NCBI RefSeq assembly: GCF_019583405.1
Contig: NZ_SZUU01000002.1
Location: forward strand, 372,001 to 436,000
Source of the DNA: Bacteroides fragilis
Lineage (GTDB): Bacteria; Bacteroidota; Bacteroidia; Bacteroidales; Bacteroidaceae
DNA length: 64,000 bases
Direction of reading: 5' to 3'
The notes under the pieces are model-generated. The model saw only the letters and a list, made by a program, of their open reading frames with translations, had not been told where the DNA came from and did not search any database. Below are positions 38,088 to 47,200 of this stretch, piece by piece; positions within the stretch are counted from its first letter, which is position 1, and each line of letters opens with the position of its first letter. A program made the translations under genes and the position numbers.

Positions 38088-39179
38088 ATGCTACATTCAC
38101 CGAAAATCTCTCCCAAAACACGTTTCTGCCTGAAACTCCTGTTATTGGCATTACCGCTTTTCCCGATAGTGGCCATCTATTTCATTTTCGACCCTTATAT
38201 GGTGCTGCACTCCTACAAACGATTCGATAACTCTCCCGTGCTGCTCAACGAAGCGCATGTGGGATGGCAGAATTATCTACAGAATCGTGATTCGATAGCC
38301 TATAACTCGTTTATACTCGGCAACTCCTGTACCATGGCATTCCTGACAGGAGAATGGGAAAAGTATTTGGATAAGGACGATCATGCCGTGCGCTTTTATG
38401 ACAACTGGGAAAGCCTGGGCGGTGTGCGCCAGAAGCTTCAAGCACTCGATTCCGTAGGTGCCCCTCTGAAAAATGTATTAGTCGTTTTGGATAAAAAAGC
38501 ACTGGACAGAAGTAAGCCCCTGTCGGGCAACGACCATCTGTTTTTGGCTGAGGCAGCCGGTATCAGCCAGTTGGGATTCCATCTGAGATTCTTGCAGGAA
38601 TTCCTCTATCCTGACAAAACGATTCCTTACATAGGCTACCTGATCGGACATAAGTATGCTCCTTATATGAAAGGGGTCATAAATCCGGGAGATCCCATTC
38701 GGGAACCTTACACGAACAACTTTATCAATCCCAGAGAAAAAGAGATCGGACAGGATGGCGAATTGTACTGGACCCATCATGAAAAAGAATTCAAAAAACG
38801 AACGGATGCAGGCAAAGAAGAACTGCCGGCTGTGTCTGTCAGCCAGATTCAAGTACTTCGTGCCATTAAAAAAATTTGTGATAAGCATCATACAAACCTG
38901 AAATTCATCATCGGCCCGGATTATTTTCAGAAAAAAACGAACCGGGAAGACATCAAAAGAATGAAGGAGATACTGGGTGCTTCTGCCGTATGGGATTTCA
39001 CGGGAACTAATGAATATACAGCCGATATACATCATTACTATGATCCCGGTCATTATCGTCCTCTGCTGGGGGCACGCCTGCTGAAAGTTATTTACCAAGA
39101 TTCGACACCTGCCGGCAATGAAGACAACCCCATAGCAACATCAAACACCCCCAAAACGTCTTTTACACAAAACAGATAA
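38088..39179 (+). CDS. DltD/SGNH-like membrane-anchored protein
   Basis: 363 residues with one N-terminal membrane segment (about 15-33, LKLLLLALPLFPIVAIYFIF) and a large periplasmic domain. GNSCT with candidate nucleophile S80 and DPGHY near residue 325 (Asp-x-x-His) are the SGNH hydrolase features; DltD and AlgX-type proteins use these. It likely completes acyl transfer to the acceptor polymer or removes acyl groups. It is the last gene of the dlt-like run, 18 bases after the MBOAT gene. I do not recognise a close named family. Confidence 0.75.
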   Translation: MLHSPKISPKTRFCLKLLLLALPLFPIVAIYFIFDPYMVLHSYKRFDNSPVLLNEAHVGWQNYLQNRDSIAYNSFILGNSCTMAFLTGEWEKYLDKDDHAVRFYDNWESLGGVRQKLQALDSVGAPLKNVLVVLDKKALDRSKPLSGNDHLFLAEAAGISQLGFHLRFLQEFLYPDKTIPYIGYLIGHKYAPYMKGVINPGDPIREPYTNNFINPREKEIGQDGELYWTHHEKEFKKRTDAGKEELPAVSVSQIQVLRAIKKICDKHHTNLKFIIGPDYFQKKTNREDIKRMKEILGASAVWDFTGTNEYTADIHHYYDPGHYRPLLGARLLKVIYQDSTPAGNEDNPIATSNTPKTSFTQNR

Positions 39180-39222
39180 ATATATCAGAGAAAATAATTA
39201 TATAACATCAAAAACTTAATTT

Positions 39223-39615
39223 ATGAAAAAGATTTTATTATTAGTATCCATCTGCATTTCATGTTCATCTTGCTGTACACTATTCAGCAGTTCCAAACAA
39301 GACATCACCTTTACGGGAATGAATGGAACTAAAATCTACGAGGCATCGAGCAAACAGAAAATAGCGGAAATCAAAGAAGACAACAGTGTCACCGTACAGA
39401 TCAAAAAGAAAAGAGAAGACAAACAGCTATTGGCCAAAAAGGAAGGCTACCAAACCACTCCCTTTGTCCTGGAATCTACTTTCAACAATGCCTGCCTATG
39501 GAATATTTTATTCTGGCCCGGCTTCTTAGTCGACCTGGGCACACAAAAGATGAACAAATGGGACAACACGATTATCAACATCGAAATGGAGAAAGAGAAT
39601 ACAGAAAACAAATAA
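39223..39615 (+). CDS. Small lipoprotein of unknown function
   Basis: 130 residues, lysine-rich. The signal region KKILLLVSICISCSSCC carries adjacent cysteines C17/C18, so a lipidated N-terminus is likely. KKREDKQLLAKKEGYQTTPFVLE resembles PEGA-like beta modules, and a hydrophobic stretch NACLWNILFWPGFLVDLG lies near residue 88-105. It follows the dlt-like operon by 43 bases and may be part of the same transcript. It also borders the left edge of the phage-like region. Function unknown. Confidence 0.7.
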   Translation: MKKILLLVSICISCSSCCTLFSSSKQDITFTGMNGTKIYEASSKQKIAEIKEDNSVTVQIKKKREDKQLLAKKEGYQTTPFVLESTFNNACLWNILFWPGFLVDLGTQKMNKWDNTIINIEMEKENTENK

Positions 39616-40356
39616 GCCACTCTCACGACAGTGATATGATATAACTCAGGTTAGCATCCTGACTCCCTCTCAAAGCAATAATTTCGTATGGCACTCTTCT
39701 CCTTTCACGGAGGAAGCCACAATACGAAACACGACCTGCATGGGAGGCATAATTCATGACAGAGCTACACTAAATCCCACAGAATCTTTGATCTTTTTGT
39801 TTTAAACTCTTAAGAGAATAAATCTTCTCTTTGAGACTAATGCAACTCTGTCGTGAATACGAATCTCACCCTCTCTATAGTCGTTTCAATTCCCGGTATA
39901 ACTTCTGAATGGGAAGCCCCATTACATTGAAGTAACTAATCATACAATATACCTATTTAATTATCAAGTAATTAACATCACAAAACAATATTCAATAAAA
40001 CATTTGTAAAACAAATAACTATTTTAAAGCAAACTTATAATCTTCCATGCTTTTAGTTTGGAACAAAGATAAAGTTTCTAATCTGGTTAATCAAATCTTA
40101 GACTTGATTGTTATCCCACCCCACTAACAAAACAGACCATGAAAAAGATCGTATTATATAAGATTGATATATCAACCAGCCTACTTTCTTGATGGCTAAT
40201 TTCCCACCAAGTGAGTACGGTTATAGCCAAATACCTCTTGGTTAGAAGTTTACATTCTCATCAGTTTAAAATAATGTCTATATCAACATACAAATTCGGA
40301 AGTCCCCTCAAGTAAAAAATAGATGTGAACAGATACAACCATATCAACAAAGGGGA
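39616..40356. other. 741-base gene-poor junction before the phage region
   Basis: No gene of normal size. It contains a long hairpin at 39682-39729 and a looser inverted repeat (39753-39769 with 39841-39857, three mismatches). A 17-codon frame from ATG 40139 (KKIVLYKIDISTSLLS) resembles the start of a signal peptide and stops at once, perhaps a remnant. The chromosome-phage junction probably lies here, but I cannot define att sites. Confidence 0.55.
39682..39729. other. Structured hairpin of unknown role
   Basis: TTTCGTAT (39682-39689) pairs with ATACGAAA (39722-39729), GGC with GCC inside it, and CTCC with GGAG at the tip. It follows the small lipoprotein gene by 67 bases. It lacks a T-run. 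Confidence 0.5.
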
Positions 40357-42153
40357 TTATGGTAAATATTGTCCATAGTCAATACCTGCTGGATTTAGAT
40401 TTAGTGCGTTAAACTGTATAGGTTGAATTATTCTCAAAATTATAGCGGCTTGTTGTGGATCCTGTTCTATTAACACTCTGAATTTCTGAGGATGTGAAAG
40501 ATATTCCAAGCTCATAGACATAACTTCTGTAGATCCACCCAGATAATATTTGGAAGTATATTTACCGGTAGCTGGATAATCACCAGAGTAACGCTGTTCT
40601 TCAAAAGATTGAGGATAAATATATTTTGCAATTCCATTCCCATTATTTCTTAAGTGCAATAATGCATCCATATCTAACATTGGGCTTCCCGGTCCTAATG
40701 CTCTATCTGAATTTTCTATATGGTGTCCTACCTCATGAACAATTGTTTCTGTGTCTGTATCCTGTGCCACATGAACACCAGTATTATTATATTCTGCCCT
40801 AAATCCCCAAGGTCTATATGCAGTCTGCTTATTCCGTAAATGTACATTAATTGCAGGTCTATTGATATTACTTAACAACATTATATGCACTGCTTGTTTT
40901 ATGAAGCTATCTGCTTTTGCTACTTTCATGTTAAATCTGTTGTTTATTATCTCAGATCGATCTCTTGTAGCAATATTACCGTCATCAATCTGTATTATAG
41001 TATTTTGAAGATTCCCGCCGTTGTGCCACTGACCTGCAGGAATGGGAGCTACAGGAGGATTCTGATTCATATTATTTTGTATATTTCCATTATAAAGATC
41101 TTGTACGAAAGGCATACCTTGCAAAATCAGAGTAAATCCAGCTTTATGAATAAGAGGAACTGTAAGAGGTTGATTTATTCCTACTGGAGGATTCGGAAGA
41201 TTCTGCAATTTATATCCTATGCAATGCTTCAAGGCTAATAAAATAGCAAGTAACGGCGAAGATAACGCTGCTGCCACAAAAGCCAATGGTATACCCATAA
41301 CGCACCATAAAGTTTCAAGCCAAAATCCTTGAATTGGTTCTTCGTCTGTATCATTCTCATTAATTTCCAAATTAGATAAATTAGAAATATCCACTTCATT
41401 TTTTTCCAACTCATCTATTAATATTTTTTCTATATAGACTTCTGTACTCGCATCTCTTGAATTCAATATGTTTTCAAAATCAGCAATAAATGATAAAATA
41501 GTTGGGGCTTCCGGGACTCCCGCTTTCAATCCTTTATTGGCAATATCTTTTATCATTAGCAATATTACTTCTAACTTTGTAGACTCCTTAGGAGTATTTT
41601 CCTCAGAATGATAATTATCCTTTTTTTGTATACATCTTTGGCTAACACCACCATTTTCTTTTTCGTTCGAATATCTTGACTTGATCATCTGATGATTAGA
41701 ATACAAAATATTCCCCATTACATCTGCCTCTCTCTCCAACCCTTCATTGTCATTCACATTTATTCCTTGCAATTGTACAGTAGGCTGTACACGTCCCTGT
41801 TTTTGCTGCACCACATGCCAAGCCTCATGAGGAAGATGGCTTTCTTGTCCGGGCGCTACATGAATATCCGTCCCTTGTGCATAAGCCAATGCACTTAGCT
41901 GTGCTGGTTTATCAGAATTATAATGCACCCTTACATCATCCATACTGTAACCAGATAGATTCTCAATGCCTAATTTTAAGTTGTCGGGGAGGCCAGTATT
42001 ATTCGGCTTCTTTTGAATTGAATCAATAAGTTTTGTTTGATTAACAGCTTGAGGTCTATTATCCACAAATCCTTTCAACTGCCTACTTCCTACCTCACTA
42101 TTAGTAATCGCCCTACTCAACTGATTCCTTTGTTCTCTACCATATTCTGCCAT
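40357..42153 (-). CDS. DUF4157 protein with two HExxH zinc-protease motifs
   Basis: 598 residues, no signal peptide. Residues about 55-125 form a DUF4157 domain (GYSMDDVRVHYNS, LSALAYAQGTDIHVAPGQES) with HEAWH at 109-113. DUF4157 is known as the domain most often linked to extracellular contractile injection system cargo. A hydrophobic stretch follows near 280-325 (ETLWCVMGIPLAFVAAALSS and following). The C-terminal part carries a second HExxH (H473-E-V-G-H477) with a candidate third ligand in STEVMSMSLEYL near 543, a gluzincin-like layout. So it is probably a toxin or self-processing effector. It lies at the end of the phage lysis genes, after a hairpin, behind a 97-residue gene with its own promoter. 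Target unknown. Confidence 0.85.
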   Translation of the reverse strand: MAEYGREQRNQLSRAITNSEVGSRQLKGFVDNRPQAVNQTKLIDSIQKKPNNTGLPDNLKLGIENLSGYSMDDVRVHYNSDKPAQLSALAYAQGTDIHVAPGQESHLPHEAWHVVQQKQGRVQPTVQLQGINVNDNEGLEREADVMGNILYSNHQMIKSRYSNEKENGGVSQRCIQKKDNYHSEENTPKESTKLEVILLMIKDIANKGLKAGVPEAPTILSFIADFENILNSRDASTEVYIEKILIDELEKNEVDISNLSNLEINENDTDEEPIQGFWLETLWCVMGIPLAFVAAALSSPLLAILLALKHCIGYKLQNLPNPPVGINQPLTVPLIHKAGFTLILQGMPFVQDLYNGNIQNNMNQNPPVAPIPAGQWHNGGNLQNTIIQIDDGNIATRDRSEIINNRFNMKVAKADSFIKQAVHIMLLSNINRPAINVHLRNKQTAYRPWGFRAEYNNTGVHVAQDTDTETIVHEVGHHIENSDRALGPGSPMLDMDALLHLRNNGNGIAKYIYPQSFEEQRYSGDYPATGKYTSKYYLGGSTEVMSMSLEYLSHPQKFRVLIEQDPQQAAIILRIIQPIQFNALNLNPAGIDYGQYLP

Positions 42154-42238
42154 ACCCCATAGATTTAAAGTGATGGATAAAGATAGGAAAATAATGAATA
42201 AGATATATTATAAAGAGGGATGTTACAGAACATGTCCT

Positions 42239-42284
42239 GAATGTGTAAGGCTCCGAACCTTTCGATCCAGAGCCTTACACATTC
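42239..42284. other. Hairpin between the 97-residue gene and the DUF4157 gene
   Basis: GAATGTGTAAGGCTC (42239-42253) and GAGCCTTACACATTC (42270-42284) form a perfect 15-bp stem with a 16-base loop. No T-run follows on the minus strand, so it may attenuate or stabilise transcript rather than end it. Confidence 0.65.
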
Positions 42285-42338
42285 TGTTAAATAACAATGT
42301 TAGCTTCTACGTGCTCATCTACTTGCTTTCAACCGACT

Positions 42339-42632
42339 CTATCTAAAATTATTTTTTACTCTCCAAGCGAGTTCCCTAAAAGAATCTATCCCCTCTAAAG
42401 CACTTAAAATGCAACAAAACTCTTCAGACAATAAAGAAATATTATCTGAGTCATTTAAAGATTTTATTTGTTCATACAATTCCTGTATCCTACTCCTTAC
42501 ATAAACCGTTTCAGTACGCCCTCTCATCTCTACTTGGTATGTTTTAGTTATAGGAATTCCTCTTCTCTCGATTTTTGAAAGAGTTTCTTCAATTTGTTCA
42601 ACTAAGATATCTTTTTTAGATTTTATTCTCAT
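42339..42632 (-). CDS. Small helical protein upstream of the DUF4157 gene
   Basis: 97 residues, charged and helical (SKKDILVEQIEETLSKIERR; SRIQELYEQIKSLND), with no signal peptide. I do not recognise a family. It has a good -7 box 38 bases upstream (42670-42677) separate from the phage late transcript, and the DUF4157 gene follows after 185 bases including a hairpin. Position suggests a partner, chaperone or immunity protein of the DUF4157 protein; this is inference only. Confidence 0.65.
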   Translation of the reverse strand: MRIKSKKDILVEQIEETLSKIERRGIPITKTYQVEMRGRTETVYVRSRIQELYEQIKSLNDSDNISLLSEEFCCILSALEGIDSFRELAWRVKNNFR

Positions 42633-42669
42633 AAAATATCAATTAAATGTTTTAAGTTATTTAACGGCG

Positions 42670-42677
42670 CAAATATA
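42670..42677 (-). promoter_or_regulatory. -7 box for the 97-residue/DUF4157 unit
   Basis: The minus strand reads TATATTTG (TAnnTTTG), 38 bases before the ATG at 42632. It lies in an AT-rich gap after the spanin-like gene and gives this unit independent expression. Confidence 0.6.
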
Positions 42678-42775
42678 TAATTCAAATTTGAATCAACCAA
42701 CTTTTCATTTAATAATCATTGTAAGAAGAAATCAACTACTCAATAAAAAAACTGCAAATGAAAAGAAAATATCAT

Positions 42776-43243
42776 TTACCACTCCCACAAATTACAACTC
42801 ACCCCAACTCCGATATAGGGACTTGCCTTATTCCCAGAAAAACCGTATCCTGCCTGCACACCCAGCCCGAACCGCTTGCGTCTCCTGTTAATCGAAGTAA
42901 CCGTTACGATCTGAGATTTAATATACGTCTCAATGAAATCAAGATTAGGATGGAAACCACTAATTACAGCCCGGTATTCATTTGTTTTGTATTCCTTCTT
43001 CTCGATGGGAAGTACAACAGGAACAGAATCTACTTCCAACGAATCACCTACAAAAATAGGTAAATAGAAAGTATCCATTCGCACAACCTCAACCCGATAC
43101 GGTTTTGGAACTGTATCACGAACCGTATCAATCACGGTCACCGTATCTCTGACTACTTCACCCGATACATGTTCCACCCTTGCCGGACGGAACACGATAA
43201 ACAGGATAAGAACAATTATGATAATGTAAGGCAAATATTTCAT
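42776..43243 (-). CDS. Spanin-like phage membrane protein
   Basis: 155 residues. One N-terminal membrane segment (LPYIIIIVLILFIVF) followed by a repeat of VxxDTV units (EVVRDTVTVIDTVRDTVPK) and a C-terminal Gly/aromatic strand pair (GLGVQAGYGFSGNKASPYIGVGV) that resembles an outer-membrane or beta-hairpin element. It lies directly after the amidase gene with overlapping ends (43240-43243), the usual place of Rz/spanin genes in phage lysis modules, so a role in outer-membrane disruption is likely. Sequence identity to known spanins cannot be claimed. This family is common in Bacteroides prophages as I recall. Confidence 0.65.
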   Translation of the reverse strand: MKYLPYIIIIVLILFIVFRPARVEHVSGEVVRDTVTVIDTVRDTVPKPYRVEVVRMDTFYLPIFVGDSLEVDSVPVVLPIEKKEYKTNEYRAVISGFHPNLDFIETYIKSQIVTVTSINRRRKRFGLGVQAGYGFSGNKASPYIGVGVSCNLWEW

Positions 43244-43734
43244 GGACGTATGATTACAGGTTTCATAAAATTAGAGAACTCCTTCCGCACATCAAAGCAT
43301 GGGCAAACCTTGATATACTCAAACGGTTCTACCTCACCGTCATCATTCAGGTCAGGCGATGTATCCCGGTGTCCGAGCACTTCGATGATAGGATACTCTT
43401 TACAAAGCTTTGCAACCAGGTTACGAAGTGATACTTTCTGCCAGTCAGTCCGGGTATCAGCTGGTTTCCCGTTGGCATCCAGACCACCAATATAACAAAT
43501 ACCAATGCTGTGTTTGTTATACGAAAAATCTGAGAATCCTTTCATGTTACAATGTGCTCCGTCAATGGAAAGCGGTCGTCCATTCTCGACAGTCCCGTCA
43601 AGGTCTATTACAAAATTGTACCCGATCTGGTTAAAACCTCTCTGTTTATGTATCCGGTCAATGTCTTTTGCACGCAGATCCTGTCCGGCACGTGTGGCCG
43701 AACAGTGAATAATGATTGAATCAATTGTTTTCAT
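43240..43734 (-). CDS. Phage N-acetylmuramoyl-L-alanine amidase (endolysin)
   Basis: Cuts the amide between muramic acid and L-alanine of peptidoglycan to release phage. 164 residues, one Amidase_2/PGRP domain. The zinc ligands are visible: H in IIHCSATR (H10), H in the IDGAHCNM block, and the CPCFD/GHRDTSPD region (H near 120, C near 141). YNKHSIGICYIGG is a family block. No signal sequence, so export depends on the holin. It overlaps both neighbours by four bases, a compact lysis cassette. Confidence 0.95.
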   Translation of the reverse strand: MKTIDSIIIHCSATRAGQDLRAKDIDRIHKQRGFNQIGYNFVIDLDGTVENGRPLSIDGAHCNMKGFSDFSYNKHSIGICYIGGLDANGKPADTRTDWQKVSLRNLVAKLCKEYPIIEVLGHRDTSPDLNDDGEVEPFEYIKVCPCFDVRKEFSNFMKPVIIRP

Positions 43735-44183
43735 TTCTGTACCTCCTTTATTTTATTGATTAACTCCAACGCATCTTTCTCCGATGCACATTTGATGATA
43801 TTAGCTATTACACTGGGAAGCTCCGCAGCATGACTGCGTTTCCGTCTGTTATGTTCTATCAAACTGCGGAACTCGATATAGAGCACACCGGCAGTGATCA
43901 GCAAAGTAATGTATGGCAAAACATACCATGCAAACATCAATCCCAGTGTATCAAACATCAATCCAAACAGCATCAAGCGCCAGTAGTCACCGGCCTTGGC
44001 CACAGTCTTTCTAAGCCCCTTGCTCTGTATAGGCTCTTTCAGCGCCTTTGCAGTCTGAATACCATCCCACATGTCTATAAGCGTGGACAAAAACATAAGT
44101 AACCAGCATAGAAGAGTCACACAAGCATGCCGGTAAAGATTTGAAAAGTCTAACGCAGACACAAAATTCAAAATTTCATTCAT
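43731..44183 (-). CDS. Phage holin
   Basis: 150 residues with two or three membrane segments (ACVTLLCWLLMFLSTLIDMW; LMLFGLMFDTLGLMFAWYVLPYI; LLITAGVLYIEF) and a charged C-terminal tail rich in K/E. KGLRKTVAKAGDY between them is typical of the Bacteroidetes holin family. It would form the inner-membrane hole that frees the amidase. Starts immediately upstream of the amidase gene with a four-base overlap. Confidence 0.85.
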   Translation of the reverse strand: MNEILNFVSALDFSNLYRHACVTLLCWLLMFLSTLIDMWDGIQTAKALKEPIQSKGLRKTVAKAGDYWRLMLFGLMFDTLGLMFAWYVLPYITLLITAGVLYIEFRSLIEHNRRKRSHAAELPSVIANIIKCASEKDALELINKIKEVQK

Positions 44184-44211
44184 CTATCCATTTATTTATA
44201 ATATTGTTATT

Positions 44212-47200
44212 TCATATTTCATACAGTTTGGTAGGCATGTATCCGTTATATTCGGATAACGGGAAAATAATAGAAGCATAGCCAGATATTACACTGGATT
44301 TATATGCGCTCACAGCTGTATCGGGAACATATATTGCGACTACATTAGATAGCCCTCCATACTCCAGGGTAGTCGGTGGAGTCATGGATTTAAAAATGAC
44401 CGTCACGGAATTGCATCCGTTAAACATACGCAGCCCTAAAACATCAAGATTCCCCTCAAACACAACGACTCTTAATTTTGTACAGTAGGCGTAAGACTCA
44501 GAGGAGGTCTTTATTATATTTACGGGAACACATGAAGCCGCTATCGGGGTATTCTCAAACATTCCATACGACATGGAGTCAACATAACCTTTCAGCTCAC
44601 CGAAATCACACTCTTCCAACGACACGCAGTTTGAGAAAGGGGGTAAGATAAAGGATGTCGCAATCGAATCATTCCCATATTCAAAAGAGTTGCATCTGAA
44701 TCTTTTCAGTTTCGGACAATCGGAAAACCCTTTATTAACGTTATAGTGCCTTTTGGGAGGTATGATAAAGTCTTTCATCGTAAACTCCTCAAGCTCGGAA
44801 CAATTATAAAAAGGCATATAATCACTCCCTCCTCCGGAAGATAAGAATGTACAGGAATCCGGAAGATTCGCTTTCCTGATCTTAGTTCCCGTAAATGCAC
44901 GTTGGTGGATCTGTTTAAGATTAGGGGGAAAGACAGCTGTTTCCAAATTAGTATTCTCAAAAGCCCCATATCCGATCTCCGTACAATTACTCAGACTCTC
45001 AAACCCGACCAAGGAAGTGATATTCTTATAATTTTCATTTTTATCACCTGACAAAAAGTATCTTGGTATCGATGTAATCAAGTCGGCTTCATCCCGGGTT
45101 ATTCCACCGTCACCGTTGGCATCCCATAGCTCAAAGACTCTTTGAGCAACTATCTTATCGGTAAAACGGATAAAATACTTACCGATCACATTCAACTCCA
45201 ACCTTTTAAAAGTCCCCCTCAGGGCCTGAATCGAATCCTCGTACGCATTCGCATACACATTCAGAGTACCGTCCAGCACCGGGTATTCATCCTCACCGGC
45301 CACACCTTCGCTGTCAAGACCTACATACGAGCCATCCGCCAAAGCGGCCAGCTTATCCAGCATGTCGGAAGTGTTATACGTTTCATCAAAACCGACGGCA
45401 CGGACACGCTTCAACGAATGTCCGGCGCCTTGTTCCTGCTGTGCGTCCATGATCTGTGTCAGGAGCTTGATAGGCTGCATAAGCGGGCAGTCTGAAATGA
45501 AAAAGTCAGTGATTACGGCTGCGCATTCATCTATCAAGACACCACTGTTCTTCATAAGCGGGTAGTTCTTCAACACGAGGTAACGGGACAAGGCGTTAAA
45601 TTCCACCAGCTCCAATCCGCCGCCTGTCGGAAGACGAAGCTGGGTGATGGAAGTCCCGTCGATGTACACCTCCTTCAGGTGGCTGCAGGCGGTAAGATTC
45701 AGCGTACCCGCCAATGTGGATATGCGTGAGAGCACAAGCTTCTGCAAGCTGACACAGTTGGAAAGCGTAAGCGACGAAATGGAAATCACAATGCCGGCAG
45801 TCTTATGCCCAAGCCGGATCTCGCGTAGCATCTTACCCTGTACGATCATGGAACCGGTGACGTTCTTGTCGTGCCAGTCCCCGATATCCTGCAGGTAGCT
45901 TGCCGCCTGAATGGCGTTCTGCTGGTCACCCGTACCTCCCAATTCGATTTCCATGTGGCAGACCTCACCGGCTTTCGTCCGTGTCCCACGGATGATGCTC
46001 GTACCGTTGGCAATGGCAGGGTACATATCCATGGCCGGAGTGATGTCATAACCGATCGAGTTCCCGGCTGCACGTACTACGATGGTATCCGTTCCATTGG
46101 CACTGAACAGGCCGAAACTATACTTCGACATCATGTACAGTATCCTCTTTGTTATCCACCGCTGTTCGGCAAGATAGTGATCTCCCAGTGATTGCGTGAT
46201 AGGATCGGTATCGTTCGTGTACCGCCCGTCATTGTAAGCTATCTTACCGTTTTCGTAGCAATACTTCGCATCTGCGTTATAGGCGTTCTGAGGGAAGTAT
46301 TCCTGCGCTACATCAAAGTAATACTTCTGGTAGAAAGCGTACAGTTTCTGTAAGTCGTTACCGGACTTCAACCCTCCCAACGTCTGCATGGCTGTCATGG
46401 AACTTCGCATAGAAGCAATTTTCTCGTCCGGGAAAGCCAGTTCCATCAGGTTAAAGAAGTTATTTGTCTCACCGTTCCAGATAGCCGCCCCTGTTTCGTC
46501 CTTGTCATGTACCTCGACGCTGTATGACTTATCAGGCAATCCGCGGTTGGTGGTGTCGAAACGGGTGTCGGCATCATCCACACGCCAACGCCATCGGCTG
46601 GTATCCGTTCCGAAGCTGTAGGGATAGGTATTTTTGGCACGTTCATCGGTACCGGCATTGAACTCGACGTTGTTCATGAAGAACAGACAATCATTGATTT
46701 CCCAGTATTGCGGAGCGTCATTTCTGAACTTCGCTATACGGGAATTGATAAACAGTTCATTCAACTGGTCTGCCGTAAATGCGGACAGGTTTCCGGTATC
46801 CATGTAACCGGACAGTTGCGTTTTCAAGTTTATGGTACCGTTCCCGATATCGGAAGCTATGAACTGACCGACGGAAGACTCGTAATAGTAAACATTATAT
46901 TGGTTCACATCCCCGGCTTTCGCTATCCAGAACTCGTAGGGTTCGTTCTTGTAGGCGGAGACCTGTCCGTTCAGTTCGGTCAACGTACCGATGAACGGCT
47001 TCAACCGTGGAGAGCACTGGTAGACGCAATTGTATGCCGGGATGAACTTGGATATATTCTCCACATCGCCTTCACCCAAATCGAAACAGTTCTGCCCGTT
47101 GTACTGATACGCCTCTTCGTCTTCATTGTAGGCTATCAATCCCCGTGCCGGATTCCAGGGGACACGGAACAGGGTGAGCAGCGGTGAGTTGTCAGAACCT

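Noticed and set aside
39624..39855. CACGACA and TGTCGTG at 39624-39630 and 39849-39855 as further phage operators
   Set aside because: Single seven-base words are expected by chance several times in 64 kb; these two are 218 bases apart and not clearly tied to promoters.
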